Shown: positions 48,326 to 57,088, numbered from the stretch's first letter. The stretch is DNA of 64,000 nt from an uncultured Oscillibacter sp. (GCA_910585245.1 CAJUCO010000009.1:1-64000); one strand, 5' to 3'. Program-made: numbers and translations. Notes: generated by a model from the letters alone, not told the origin.

Positions 48326-48396
48326 ACCAGACCACCTCTTTTCCATAGATCGTGGACAACGGGGACCTGACGGGGGCTGGTCCGTATTGCCGGTTG

Positions 48397-49593
48397 TCAA
48401 TTCTCAATTTTCCCCCCGTCCTCGGGGTTTTCCGGCTCCTTGGGATGTTCCAAAACCTCCGGGGCCTTTGAAGCGAAGGGCTCTTCGTCCTCCTCGGGCT
48501 GGTAGCTCTGGGGCTTGATGTCAATTTTATAGCTGGTGAGCCGGGCGGCCAGACGGGCGTTTTGACCCTCTTTGCCGATGGCCAGGGACAGCTGGTCGTC
48601 GGGCACCACACAGCGGCAGGCTTTGCCCTCTTCCGCGATCCACACGTCCACCACGTCGGCAGGGGCCAGGGCGGCGGCGATGAACTCGGCGGGGTCCTCG
48701 CTCCATTTGATGATGTCGATCTTCTCCCCCCGGAGCTCGTCGACGATGGCGGCCACCCGCTGGCCCTTGGGCCCCACGCAGGCGCCGATGGGGTCCACAT
48801 TCTCCTCCTTGGACCAAACGGCCATTTTGGTGCGGCTGCCCGCCTCCCGGGCGATGGACTTCACCTCCACGGAGCCGTCGAAAATCTCCGGGACCTCCAG
48901 CTCGAAAAGGCGCTTTACCAGGCCCGGATGGGTCCGGGAGATCAGCACCTGAGGCCCCCGGGTGGAATGGCGCACATCCACCACATAGACCTTGATGTGC
49001 ATTCCCTCCTCCAGTGGCTCGCCGGGGACCTGCTCCCCCGCCAGCAGCAGCGCTTCCGTGGATTCCGCGCCGGTGCCGATGCGAAGCGAGGCGGCGCCGT
49101 TTCGGGGGTCAATGCGGGTGACCACGCCGGTGAGAATCTCGTGCTGTTTGGAGTTGAACTCGTCGTAGACCTTGCCCCGCTCGGCTTCCCGGAGACCCTG
49201 GATGATGACCTGTTTGCCGTTTCCCGCGGCGATGCGGCCAAACTCCATCTTGTCCACGGGGATGTTCACCACGTCCCCGATTTCATACCGGGCGGAAATG
49301 GCCTTGGCCTCCTCCAGGGACATCTCGTTGAAGGGGTCCACATAGTCCTCCTCGTCCACCACGGTTTTGCGGATGAACATACGAAGCTCCTTGCGGACCT
49401 CGTCCGCCTCCACCACGATGTTTTCCTCTTCCACATCCTTGTGGTCCCGCTGATAGGCCGTGGTGATGGCCTTGATCACTTTTTCCAGCATGGCCTCCTT
49501 GGAGATACCGCGCTCCTGCTCCAAAAGCTCCAGGGCGGTGAAGATCTCCCCGGGGTTCATGCCGGCGGGTTCTTTCTGCTTTTTGCCTCTCAT
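48397..49593 (-). CDS. nusA: transcription termination/antitermination factor NusA
   Basis: This 398-aa RNA-polymerase-binding protein has an N-terminal domain starting MNPGEIFTALELLEQERG. An S1 domain (about 135-205) and two KH domains follow, with ACVGPKGQRVAAIVDELRGEKID near 277, quoted here by its core GPKGQRV. A short acidic C-terminus ends the protein, and the E. coli acidic repeats are absent, as in Firmicutes. AAGGAG lies 11 nt before ATG 49593; ATG 49560 is an alternative. Confidence 0.95.
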   Translation of the reverse strand: MRGKKQKEPAGMNPGEIFTALELLEQERGISKEAMLEKVIKAITTAYQRDHKDVEEENIVVEADEVRKELRMFIRKTVVDEEDYVDPFNEMSLEEAKAISARYEIGDVVNIPVDKMEFGRIAAGNGKQVIIQGLREAERGKVYDEFNSKQHEILTGVVTRIDPRNGAASLRIGTGAESTEALLLAGEQVPGEPLEEGMHIKVYVVDVRHSTRGPQVLISRTHPGLVKRLFELEVPEIFDGSVEVKSIAREAGSRTKMAVWSKEENVDPIGACVGPKGQRVAAIVDELRGEKIDIIKWSEDPAEFIAAALAPADVVDVWIAEEGKACRCVVPDDQLSLAIGKEGQNARLAARLTSYKIDIKPQSYQPEEDEEPFASKAPEVLEHPKEPENPEDGGKIEN

Positions 49594-49649
49594 CGTTGCC
49601 GATTCTCCTTATCACTGAAATACATGAATATCAATGTCGTTCATACGCG

Positions 49650-50111
49650 CTAAAACTCCACCCGCAGGCGGACCAGGGCCACGTCTTTCCTTTCAAAGGT
49701 TCGAAAGCTCCCGCCCGCTTCCACAGTGACGGCCCCGCTCTCCGGGTCGTGGGCCGCAAGAACGCCGGGAATTTCCTTCTGCCCGTCCAGGGCGCGGTAG
49801 AGCTTCACCAGCACGGGACTGCCCAGAAACTGAACGAAATCCCCGGGGCGCTTCAGGGCCCGCTCCGCCCCGGCGGAGCCCACCTCCAGGGTGTAACTGC
49901 CCTCAATGGGGTCCGCCTCGTCCAAAAGATCCGAGAGCTTTCGAGAAACGGCCTCGCAGTCCAGGATGTCCACGCCCCCCTCTTTGTCCAGCAAAACCCG
50001 GAGATACCAGGTTCCGCCTTCTTTGACGTACTCCACATCCCAAAGAGTGCAGCCCGCCTCTTCAATGGCGGGGGCGGCCAGTTCCGCAGTGAGCTCGGTG
50101 ATTTTTTTCAT
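49650..50111 (-). CDS. rimP: ribosome maturation factor RimP
   Basis: This 153-aa protein is required for 30S maturation. ITELTAELAAPAIEEAGCTLWDVEYVKEG is the family opening, quoted here by its core CTLWDVEYVKEG; YTLEVGSAGAERALKRP is the SPG-loop region. It is the first gene of the minus-strand operon. GGGAGAA precedes the ATG. Confidence 0.94.
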   Translation of the reverse strand: MKKITELTAELAAPAIEEAGCTLWDVEYVKEGGTWYLRVLLDKEGGVDILDCEAVSRKLSDLLDEADPIEGSYTLEVGSAGAERALKRPGDFVQFLGSPVLVKLYRALDGQKEIPGVLAAHDPESGAVTVEAGGSFRTFERKDVALVRLRVEF

Positions 50112-50471
50112 AGTGTTCTCCCTTGGAAGAATTTGACGCTGCCGGAAAGGAGGGGCGGAACCCCTGGGAAGGGGACCGTGCCGTTAACCGCTATAATATA
50201 ATAAGGAGTTTTCAAAACCTTGAAAGAGGTCTGAAAACTCAGGCCTTTTTTGTCAGTCCATCAGGGCCAACAAAAAGAGCGGACCGCCGGCCCACTCCTT
50301 ACCATAGCTTCCATCTTACTCTAACATATGCAATATACCACAGCTCATGAGAAAGCGCAAGCCTTTTTGCAAATTTTCGGTTTCCACTTCCCCGGCGGGG
50401 GCCGGAATGAGACCTTCGGCGAAGCGACGGAGCCCCCTCGGAAAAAAAGAGGAAATACAGCAAAATTTCTC
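50112..50471. other. divergent region between rimP and the S10 operon promoter
   Basis: There is no gene. GAGTTTTCA (50207-50215) and TGAAAACTC (50232-50240) form a hairpin resembling hairpin 2 of the dispersed repeat, followed by CAGGCC and TTTTTT on the plus strand. The AT-rich stretch at about 50190-50215 should contain the minus-strand rimP-operon promoter; several TATAAT-like boxes overlap and no single pair is clearly best. Confidence 0.4.
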
Positions 50472-50500
50472 TTGACACAGGGGGATTTTTTTATTATTAT
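50472..50500 (+). promoter_or_regulatory. promoter of the S10-spc ribosomal operon
   Basis: TTGACA (50472-50477), 17 nt and TATTAT (50495-50500). It precedes a 278-nt leader. Confidence 0.75.
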
Positions 50501-50507
50501 ATGTGAG

Positions 50508-50784
50508 TATGCGGCGGAGAGGACAGCCTCTGCGCCCCGCGACCGCGATGAACCGGGAGATTGCTCGAAAGAGGTAACTTCCGGGGAGTATGTCCGATAA
50601 TCGGGCGGCTGAGAAAGGTCTGTACGCGAGCGTAGATCGCCGCGCCATGACGGAACCGGCTTGCTTTGCGCCGGGTTTTTTCATGAGCTGGAATGATACG
50701 CACGGATAAGCGGACAGAAAAATTTCTCTTGCCGTACGGAATCGAGGTCCATCAAAAAACCGTACGAATTAGGAGGAACCCAAC
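50508..50784 (+). promoter_or_regulatory. structured leader of the S10 operon with internal terminator
   Basis: The leader holds several GC hairpins, for example near 50511-50540 and 50620-50645. It also has a terminator-like CCGGC/GCCGG stem (50656-50674) followed by TTTTTT (50676-50681). CCGTACG occurs twice (50733-50739 and 50760-50766) just before rpsJ. A terminator inside the leader suggests attenuation or autogenous control of ribosomal protein synthesis. No known leader family was recognised. Confidence 0.5.
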
Positions 50785-51096
50785 ATGGCACAGAAGGAAA
50801 AGATCCGTATCCGCCTGAAGGCGTATGACCACCAGGTGATCGACCAGAGCGCGGAAAAGATCGTGGAGACTGCCAAGCGCACCGGCGCCGAGGTCTCCGG
50901 CCCCATCCCCCTGCCCACCAAGAAGGAGATTGTCACCATTCTCCGCTCTGTTCACAAGCACAAGGACAGCCGGGAACAATTTGAACGCCGGACTCACAAG
51001 CGGCTGATCGACATCACCAGATCCTCCCCCAAGACGGTGGAGGCCCTGATGGCCTTGGAACTCCCCGCCGGCGTGGAGATCGAGATTAAGCTGTAA
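50785..51096 (+). CDS. rpsJ: 30S ribosomal protein S10
   Basis: This 103-aa protein shows IRIRLKAYDHQVIDQSAEKIV at the N-terminus (core RIRLKAYDH), IPLPTKKE and SREQFERRTHKRLIDI, all typical of S10. It is the first gene of the operon, and AGGAGG precedes the ATG. S10 is also NusE, so it links translation with antitermination. A 236-nt gap with no gene separates it from rplC. Confidence 0.97.
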   Translation: MAQKEKIRIRLKAYDHQVIDQSAEKIVETAKRTGAEVSGPIPLPTKKEIVTILRSVHKHKDSREQFERRTHKRLIDITRSSPKTVEALMALELPAGVEIEIKL

Positions 51097-51332
51097 GACC
51101 CCATTCCCATGTTGAACCGCTGCCCGCGCCCCTCCCAGAAAATTCCCCGGGCTTTTCCGGAAGTCCCCTCCGCCCGCCGTACAATCGCCCCGGCGCAAGC
51201 CGGCGGGTTGCTTGCGGCGAGGAAGGGTGAGGCGGAATTTCTTTCGACGGCGCAGGCGGGTCAAGTTGGCCGGAACGGTTCCCAATGGCCGCGGCCGGTC
51301 AACCAATAACCTTATTTCAAGGAGGAACCTAC

Positions 51333-52052
51333 ATGAAAGCGATCATCGGCAAAAAAGTGGGGATGTCCCAGATTTTTGACGAGAACGGCCACGTGATCCC
51401 CGTCACGGTTATCGAGGCGGGCCCCTGCGTGGTCGTGCAGAAGAAGACGGCTGAGAAAGACGGATACGCGTCCGTGCAGCTGGGCTTCGAGGACATTGCG
51501 GAGCGCAAGCTCACCAAACCCGAGCTGGGCCACCTGAACAAGGCCGGCGTGGCTCCCAAGAAACACCTGAAGGAGTTTGACCTGGAAAACGCCGCCGAAC
51601 TGAACGTGGGCGACATTGTCAAGGCGGACACCTTCGCCGCGGGAGACTTCGTGGACATCACCGGAACCAGCAAGGGCCACGGATTCCAGGGCGTTGTCAA
51701 GCGTCACGGCGCGGCTGTGAAGCGCAACACCCACGGCGGCGGCCCCGTCCACCGCCACCAGGGCTCTTTGGGCGCGGGCACGACCCCGGGCCGCATTATG
51801 AAGGGCCGCGACGGCGCGGGACACATGGGCGTGGATCAGGTTACCGTTCAAAACCTCTCCGTCGTCAAGGTGGACCCCGAGCTGAATATGCTGGTGGTTT
51901 GCGGCGCGGTGCCCGGACCCAAGGGCGGACTGGTGACCATCAAGTCCACGGTCAAGGTCCACAAGGTCAAGCAGGCTGGCGCGGACATCAGCAAGAACCC
52001 GCAGAAGGCTTCCGGCCGCAACCCGCAGAAGGCCTCCGCCAGAAGCAAGTGA
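51333..52052 (+). CDS. rplC: 50S ribosomal protein L3
   Basis: This 239-aa protein starts MKAIIGKKVGMSQIFDENG and contains GTTPGRIMKGRDGAGHMG near 149. AAGGAGG sets ATG 51333 over an earlier in-frame ATG at 51285. The C-terminus has an extra ~25-residue basic tail with a repeated NPQKAS motif (NPQKASGR, NPQKASAR), longer than the usual ~210-aa L3. Confidence 0.96.
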   Translation: MKAIIGKKVGMSQIFDENGHVIPVTVIEAGPCVVVQKKTAEKDGYASVQLGFEDIAERKLTKPELGHLNKAGVAPKKHLKEFDLENAAELNVGDIVKADTFAAGDFVDITGTSKGHGFQGVVKRHGAAVKRNTHGGGPVHRHQGSLGAGTTPGRIMKGRDGAGHMGVDQVTVQNLSVVKVDPELNMLVVCGAVPGPKGGLVTIKSTVKVHKVKQAGADISKNPQKASGRNPQKASARSK

Positions 52053-52070
52053 GAAAGGGGTGCTGAATAA

Positions 52071-52694
52071 ATGTCTACTGTGAAAGTTTTGAACATGGCC
52101 GGCGCGGAAGTCGGCACTGTGGAACTGAACGACGCGATCTTCGGCATCGAGCCCAACGAATCCGTTGTTCATGAGGTTGTGAAAAACCACCTCGCCAACT
52201 GCCGCCAGGGCACCCAGAGCGCCCTGACCCGCGCGGAAGTCTCCGGCGGCGGCAAGAAGCCCTGGCGCCAAAAGGGCACGGGCCACGCCCGTCAGGGCAG
52301 CACCCGGGCTCCCCAGTGGACCCACGGCGGCATTGTCTTCGCGCCGAAGCCTCGGAGCTACAGCTACGTGCTGAATAAAAAGGTGCGCCGGTTGGCTTTG
52401 AAGTCCGTCCTCTCCGCCAAGGCCGCCGAGGGCAATCTGGTGGTGATCGACGCCATCAAACAGGCGGAGATCAAAACCGCCGAGTTCCGCAAGTTCCTCG
52501 GCGCTGTCAAAGTCGACGGCAAAGCCGTGGTGGTAACCCCCGCCATGGACGAGACCGTCGTCAAAAGCGCCCGGAACCTTCCCGGCGTGCTGACCACCCC
52601 CGCGAACCAGCTGAATGTCTATGACATCCTGAACGCGAAGTACCTGGTGGTGGATCAGGCCGCCCTCGCCAAAATCGAGGAGGTGTACGCGTAA
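52071..52694 (+). CDS. rplD: 50S ribosomal protein L4
   Basis: This 207-aa protein has the extended loop TRAEVSGGGKKPWRQKGTGH (about 46-65) that lines the exit tunnel, then ARQGSTRAPQW. It is 18 nt after rplC and overlaps rplW by 1 nt. L4 represses the S10 operon in E. coli, a possibility here given the structured leader. The loop sequence is where macrolide-resistance mutations occur in other species; nothing unusual is seen. Confidence 0.97.
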   Translation: MSTVKVLNMAGAEVGTVELNDAIFGIEPNESVVHEVVKNHLANCRQGTQSALTRAEVSGGGKKPWRQKGTGHARQGSTRAPQWTHGGIVFAPKPRSYSYVLNKKVRRLALKSVLSAKAAEGNLVVIDAIKQAEIKTAEFRKFLGAVKVDGKAVVVTPAMDETVVKSARNLPGVLTTPANQLNVYDILNAKYLVVDQAALAKIEEVYA

Positions 52695-52987
52695 TGACCG
52701 CATACGATATTGTGATCCGCCCTGTCATCACCGAACGGGCCATGGCCGGAGCCGCAGACAAGAAGTACGTCTTCGAGGTGGCCCGGGAGGCCGGTAAAGT
52801 GGAGATCAAAAAGGCCGTGGAGGAGATCTTCGGCGTGAAAGTCGCCGCTGTCAACACCTTGACGGTGCCGGGCAAGGAAAAGCGCATGGGCGCGGGCCGT
52901 CCAGGCATGACGAAAACCTGGAAAAAGGCCTATGTCCAGCTGACCCCTGATTCCAAGACCATCGAGTTCTTTGAAGGCATGGTCTGA
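52694..52987 (+). CDS. rplW: 50S ribosomal protein L23
   Basis: This 97-aa protein has YDIVIRPVITERAM at the N-terminus and KKAVEEIFGVKVAAVNTL, the family core. It sits at the tunnel exit and docks trigger factor and SRP. Its ATG overlaps the rplD stop, so translation is coupled. Confidence 0.97.
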   Translation: MTAYDIVIRPVITERAMAGAADKKYVFEVAREAGKVEIKKAVEEIFGVKVAAVNTLTVPGKEKRMGAGRPGMTKTWKKAYVQLTPDSKTIEFFEGMV

Positions 52988-53012
52988 TTCTACGGAAGGA
53001 GTGTAACGACAA

Positions 53013-53849
53013 ATGTCTATTAAAACCTTTAAGCCGACGACTCCCTCCCGGCGTCAGATGACGGTCTCCGGATTCGACGGCATTGACAAAAAGGCCAAGC
53101 CCGAGCCCAAGCTCACCGAGACCCTGAAAAAGAGCGCCGGCCGGAACAGCTATGGCCGCATCACCGTCCGCCATCGGGGCGGCGGGAACAAGCGCAAATA
53201 CCGGGTCATTGACTTCAAGCGGGACAAACACGATATGTTCGCCACGGTCCTTCGCCTGGAGTACGACCCCAACCGCTCCGCCAACATCGCCCTTCTTGAA
53301 TATGAGGACGGCGAGCGCCGCTACATTCTGGCCCCCGTGGGCCTGAAGGCCGGCGACAAGGTGGAATCCGGCCCCAGCGCCGATATCAAGGAAGGAAACG
53401 CCCTCCCGATTGCCAACATCCCCGTGGGTACCATGATCCACAACATTGAGCTTCACCCCGGCAACGGGGCTCAGCTGGTCCGCTCCGCCGGAACCGCCGC
53501 CCAGCTCATGGCCAAAGAGGGCAGTGACGCCCAGATCCGTATGCCCTCCGGCGAGGTCCGGATTGTCCGGACCAACTGCATGGCCACCATCGGACAAGTG
53601 GGCAACATTGACCATGCCAACATCAACATCGGCAAAGCGGGCCGCAAGCGCCACATGGGCTGGCGTCCCACCGTCCGGGGCTCCGTCATGAACCCCTGCG
53701 ACCACCCCCACGGCGGCGGCGAGGGCCGCGCCCCGGTTGGCCGCCCCGGCCCTGTGACCCCCTGGGGCAAGCCGGCTCTGGGCTACAAGACCCGGAAAAA
53801 GAAGAATCCCACCAGCAAATTCATCGTCAAGCGCCGCAACGAGAAGTAA
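53013..53849 (+). CDS. rplB: 50S ribosomal protein L2
   Basis: This 278-aa protein shows GRITVRHRGGGNKRKYRVID in the N-terminal OB domain and NPCDHPHGGGEGRAPVGR near 228, which includes the histidine important for peptidyl-transferase assembly. Spacing and length are normal. It follows rplW by 25 nt with GGAAGGAG upstream. Confidence 0.98.
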   Translation: MSIKTFKPTTPSRRQMTVSGFDGIDKKAKPEPKLTETLKKSAGRNSYGRITVRHRGGGNKRKYRVIDFKRDKHDMFATVLRLEYDPNRSANIALLEYEDGERRYILAPVGLKAGDKVESGPSADIKEGNALPIANIPVGTMIHNIELHPGNGAQLVRSAGTAAQLMAKEGSDAQIRMPSGEVRIVRTNCMATIGQVGNIDHANINIGKAGRKRHMGWRPTVRGSVMNPCDHPHGGGEGRAPVGRPGPVTPWGKPALGYKTRKKKNPTSKFIVKRRNEK

Positions 53850-53865
53850 GGGAGGCAGATGAAAT

Positions 53866-54126
53866 ATGAGCAGATCCATTAAAAAAGGCCCGTATGTCGC
53901 CCCGGAGCTTCTGAAGCGGGTCGAGGAAATGAACGCGAAGAACGAGAAGAAGGTCCTCAAGACCTGGAGCCGTAGCTCCACCATCTTCCCCTCCTTCGTG
54001 GGCCATACCATCGCCGTGCACGATGGCAGGAAGCACGTGCCCGTCTATGTTCAGGAGGACATGGTGGGCCACAAGCTGGGCGAGTTCGCCCCCACCCGTA
54101 CCTTCCGCGGACACCGGAAGGACTGA
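53866..54126 (+). CDS. rpsS: 30S ribosomal protein S19
   Basis: This 86-aa protein starts MSRSIKKGPYVAPELLKRV and contains HDGRKHVPVYVQEDMVGHKL, quoted as two family-typical stretches. It binds 16S rRNA near the decoding head with S13. It is 16 nt after rplB. Confidence 0.97.
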   Translation: MSRSIKKGPYVAPELLKRVEEMNAKNEKKVLKTWSRSSTIFPSFVGHTIAVHDGRKHVPVYVQEDMVGHKLGEFAPTRTFRGHRKD

Positions 54127-54146
54127 GTTGAAGGAGGATGCAGAAC

Positions 54147-54491
54147 ATGGAAAATAAAGTAGCGAAAGCGTATCTGCGCTATGTCCGCATCGCCCCCCGG
54201 AAGGTCCAGATTGTCTGCGACCTGATTCGCGGGAAGGACGCGGGCAGCGCCATGGCCATCCTGATGCAGACCCCCAAGGCCGCCTCCGAGCCTTTGCAGA
54301 AGCTGCTGAAGAGCGCCGTTGCCAACGCCGAGAACAACTTCGGCATGGACCCCGCCAAACTGGTGGTGTCCGAGGTGTACGCCACGCCCGGCCCCATCCT
54401 CAAGCGGATGATGCCCCGGGCCCAGGGCCGCGCCTACCGTATCAACAAGCGCACTTCTCACGTCACCCTGGCTGTGGCGGAAAAGGCATAA
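54147..54491 (+). CDS. rplV: 50S ribosomal protein L22
   Basis: This 114-aa protein has AYLRYVRIAPRKVQIVCDLI near the start and the C-terminal beta-hairpin MMPRAQGRAYRINKRTSH that lines the exit tunnel. The first ATG of the frame (54138) lies directly against AAGGAGG, so ATG 54147, 9 nt away, is preferred. Confidence 0.96.
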   Translation: MENKVAKAYLRYVRIAPRKVQIVCDLIRGKDAGSAMAILMQTPKAASEPLQKLLKSAVANAENNFGMDPAKLVVSEVYATPGPILKRMMPRAQGRAYRINKRTSHVTLAVAEKA

Positions 54492-54509
54492 GAGGGAGGA
54501 GAACCATTT

Positions 54510-55424
54510 ATGGGACAGAAAGTCAATCCCCACGGCCTGCGTGTGGGCGTTATCAAAGACTGGGATTCCCGCTGGTATGCCAGTGACGAGAAAGTCGGCG
54601 ACCTGATTGTGGAGGACCAGAAGATCCGCAAATACCTCAAGAAAACCCTGTACGGCGCCGGTGTGCCCAAGATTGAAATTGAGCGCAGCGGCGACGTGGT
54701 GACCGTTTTCCTGCACTGTGCCCGCCCCGGCATGGTTATCGGCAAGGGCGGCGAGCAGATTGAGCAGTACCGTCTGGCTGTGGAGAAGCTGGTAGGCAAA
54801 AAGGTCCGGCTGAACATCGTCGAGGTCCGCAACCCCGACATGAACGCCCAGCTGGTGGCGGAGAACATCGCCCAGCAGCTGGAAAAGCGCATCAGCCATC
54901 GCCGCGCCATGAAAAACGCCATGGCCCGGGCCATGCGCGCCGGCGCCAAGGGCATCAAGACCTGCTGCTCCGGCCGTCTGGGCGGCCGCGAAATCGCGGG
55001 CGTTGAGCACTATCACGAGGGGACCATCCCCCTGCAGACCATCCGCGCCGACATTGAGTACGGCTTCGCGGAGGCCGCCACCACCTTTGGCCGCATCGGC
55101 GTGAAGGTGTGGATCTACAAGGGCGAGGTGCTGAGCCAGACCTTGCGCACCACTCCCCGCACCATGGACACCTCCAAGCCCTATCAGGAGCGCCGGGAGC
55201 GTCGTCCCCGCCGCGACGGCGACCGTCGGGGCGGATTCAACCGGGACCGTCAGGGCGGCGGCGGCTTTAACCGCGGCCCCGGTGGCGGACGTCCGGGCCA
55301 GGGCGGCGGCTTTAACCGCGCCGGTGGCCCCCGTCCCCAGGGCGGTTTCAACCGCGCTCCCGCCCGTCCCGCCCCCGCAGCGCCCGCCGCCCCCGCGGCC
55401 CCGAAGGAAGGAGGAAGCAACTAA
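54510..55424 (+). CDS. rpsC: 30S ribosomal protein S3 with long Gly/Arg-rich tail
   Basis: This 304-aa protein has the KH domain with VIGKGGEQIEQ near 79 and the S3 C-terminal domain (KGIKTCCSGRLGGREIAG; GVKVWIYKGEV near 205), as in normal S3. After about residue 225 comes an ~80-residue tail rich in Gly, Arg, Phe-Asn-Arg and Pro-Ala (repeated GGFNR units), absent from the ~220-aa Bacillus protein. It is probably disordered and RNA-binding. The tail is in frame and ends in a normal stop overlapping rplP. Confidence 0.96.
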   Translation: MGQKVNPHGLRVGVIKDWDSRWYASDEKVGDLIVEDQKIRKYLKKTLYGAGVPKIEIERSGDVVTVFLHCARPGMVIGKGGEQIEQYRLAVEKLVGKKVRLNIVEVRNPDMNAQLVAENIAQQLEKRISHRRAMKNAMARAMRAGAKGIKTCCSGRLGGREIAGVEHYHEGTIPLQTIRADIEYGFAEAATTFGRIGVKVWIYKGEVLSQTLRTTPRTMDTSKPYQERRERRPRRDGDRRGGFNRDRQGGGGFNRGPGGGRPGQGGGFNRAGGPRPQGGFNRAPARPAPAAPAAPAAPKEGGSN

Positions 55425-55846
55425 TGCTGATGCCGAAGAGAGTCAAATACCGCCGCGTGCACCGCGGCCGTATGACCGGCAAGGCCACCCGTGGAAACAC
55501 CTTGGCTTACGGCGAGTATGGCCTGGTGGCCACCGAGCCCGCCTGGATCACCAGCAACCAGATTGAGGCGGCCCGTATCGCCATGACCCGTTATACCAAG
55601 CGTGGCGGCCAGGTCTGGATTAAGATTTTCCCTGACAAGCCCGTGACCAAGAAACCCGCCGAGACCCGCATGGGTTCCGGTAAGGGTTCTCCCGAGTTCT
55701 GGGTCGCCGTTGTGAAGCCCGGCCGCGTCATGTTTGAGATCGCCGGCGTGTCGGAAGAAGTTGCCCGCGAGGCCCTGCGTCTGGCCAGCCACAAGCTGCC
55801 TATCAAGACCAAGGTCATCGCCCGCGCCGAGGAAGCAGGTGAGTAA
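55424..55846 (+). CDS. rplP: 50S ribosomal protein L16
   Basis: This 140-aa protein starts MLMPKRVKYRRVHRGRMTGK and contains GSGKGSPEFWVAVVKPGRVM, close to the A-site tRNA. It overlaps the rpsC stop by 1 nt. ATG 55430 (MPKRVKYR) is an alternative start. Confidence 0.97.
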   Translation: MLMPKRVKYRRVHRGRMTGKATRGNTLAYGEYGLVATEPAWITSNQIEAARIAMTRYTKRGGQVWIKIFPDKPVTKKPAETRMGSGKGSPEFWVAVVKPGRVMFEIAGVSEEVAREALRLASHKLPIKTKVIARAEEAGE

Positions 55847-55847
55847 G

Positions 55848-56057
55848 ATGAAGGCAAGTGAAATTCGTGAAATTCGCAAGATGACCCCGGAGCAGCTCAA
55901 CGAGAAGCTGACGGGGTTGAAGAAGGACCTGTTTTTCCTTCGTATGCAGCACGCCACCAACCAGCTGGATAATCCCGTGAAGATCCGGGAGACCAAGCAT
56001 GACATTGCCCGAGTCAAGACCGTGCTCCGGGAGCTCTCCGCTTCCGGCAAGCAGTGA
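55848..56057 (+). CDS. rpmC: 50S ribosomal protein L29
   Basis: This 69-aa two-helix protein has MKASEIREIRKMTPEQLNEK and RMQHATNQLDNPVKIRETKH, characteristic of L29. It starts 1 nt after rplP; its ribosome site GAAGCAGGTGAG lies within the rplP end. The open frame continues upstream but only this part is conserved. Confidence 0.96.
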   Translation: MKASEIREIRKMTPEQLNEKLTGLKKDLFFLRMQHATNQLDNPVKIRETKHDIARVKTVLRELSASGKQ

Positions 56058-56074
56058 GAAGGAGGTAAGGAAAC

Positions 56075-56338
56075 ATGGACGAGAAGAGAACTTCCTCCCG
56101 CAAGACCCGGGTTGGTAAGGTGGTCTCCGACAAGATGGACAAAACCGTCGTGGTTGCCATCGAGGACCGGGTGGCCCACCCGCTGTACAAGAAGATTGTC
56201 GGCCGCACCTACAAGCTGAAAGCACATGACGAGCAAAACAGCTGTGGCGTGGGAGACAAGGTGAAAGTGATGGAGACCCGCCCCCTGTCCAAGGACAAGC
56301 GCTGGCGCGTGGTTGAGATCATCGAAAAAGCGAAGTAA
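56075..56338 (+). CDS. rpsQ: 30S ribosomal protein S17
   Basis: This 87-aa OB-fold protein contains GKVVSDKMDKTVVVAIEDRV and HPLYKKIVGRTYKLKAHDE, typical of S17, a primary 16S rRNA binder. It is 17 nt after rpmC with GAAGGAGG upstream. Confidence 0.97.
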   Translation: MDEKRTSSRKTRVGKVVSDKMDKTVVVAIEDRVAHPLYKKIVGRTYKLKAHDEQNSCGVGDKVKVMETRPLSKDKRWRVVEIIEKAK

Positions 56339-56352
56339 GGAGGCGTCGAGTT

Positions 56353-56721
56353 ATGATTCAACAGGAAACCTTCCTGAAGGTCGCCGACAATACCGGCGCC
56401 AAGGAAATCAAGTGCATCCGCGTCCTGGGCGGGTCCAAACGCAAATATGGTAACATTGGCGACGTCATCGTGGCCTCCGTCCGCAAGTCCGCCCCCGGCG
56501 GCACTGTGAAAAAGGGCGAGGTGGTCAAAGCCGTCATCGTCCGCTCCGCCAAGGGTATCCGCCGGGGCGACGGAACCTATGTCCGGTTTGACGACAACGC
56601 CGCCGTCCTCATCAAGGACGACAAGAATCCCCGGGGCACCCGTATCTTTGGGCCCGTGGCCCGGGAGCTTCGCGACAAGGATTACATGAAGATCCTGTCC
56701 CTGGCCCCCGAAGTGATTTGA
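56353..56721 (+). CDS. rplN: 50S ribosomal protein L14
   Basis: This 122-aa protein starts MIQQETFLKVADNTGAKEI and contains APGGTVKKGEVVKAVIVRSA. It bridges to the 30S subunit. Length is exactly that of the family. It is 14 nt after rpsQ. Confidence 0.98.
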   Translation: MIQQETFLKVADNTGAKEIKCIRVLGGSKRKYGNIGDVIVASVRKSAPGGTVKKGEVVKAVIVRSAKGIRRGDGTYVRFDDNAAVLIKDDKNPRGTRIFGPVARELRDKDYMKILSLAPEVI

Positions 56722-56734
56722 GGAGGGCAAGGAA

Positions 56735-57088
56735 ATGTCTATGAACATCAAAAAGGGCGACACGGTCGTCCGCCTCTCCGGCGACGGCGGTAAGGACAAA
56801 GACCTGAGCACCCACCAGGGCAAGGTCATTGCCACCCTGCCGAAGGAGAACAAAGTCGTGGTGGAGGGCATGAATCTGGTCACCTGCCACATCAAGCCCC
56901 GCCGTCAGGGCGAGGAGGGCGGCATTGTCAAGCGGGAAGCCGCCATTGCCGCTTGCAAGGTCCAGGTGGTCTGCCCCAAGTGCGGCAAGCCCACCCGGGT
57001 GGGCCACAAGGTTGAAAAGAAGACCGTGGCCGGGAAAGAGAAAAACGTCAGCGTCCGCGTCTGCAAGAAGTGCGGCGCCGAGCTGTAA
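56735..57088 (+). CDS. rplX: 50S ribosomal protein L24
   Basis: This 117-aa protein has a KOW motif at the start (IKKGDTVVRLSGDGGKDK). A C-terminal zinc-ribbon-like pair of CxxC follows, CPKCGKPTRVGHKV and CKKCGAEL, as in many Gram-positive L24 proteins. L24 initiates 50S assembly. ATG 56741 is an alternative start. Confidence 0.95.
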   Translation: MSMNIKKGDTVVRLSGDGGKDKDLSTHQGKVIATLPKENKVVVEGMNLVTCHIKPRRQGEEGGIVKREAAIAACKVQVVCPKCGKPTRVGHKVEKKTVAGKEKNVSVRVCKKCGAEL

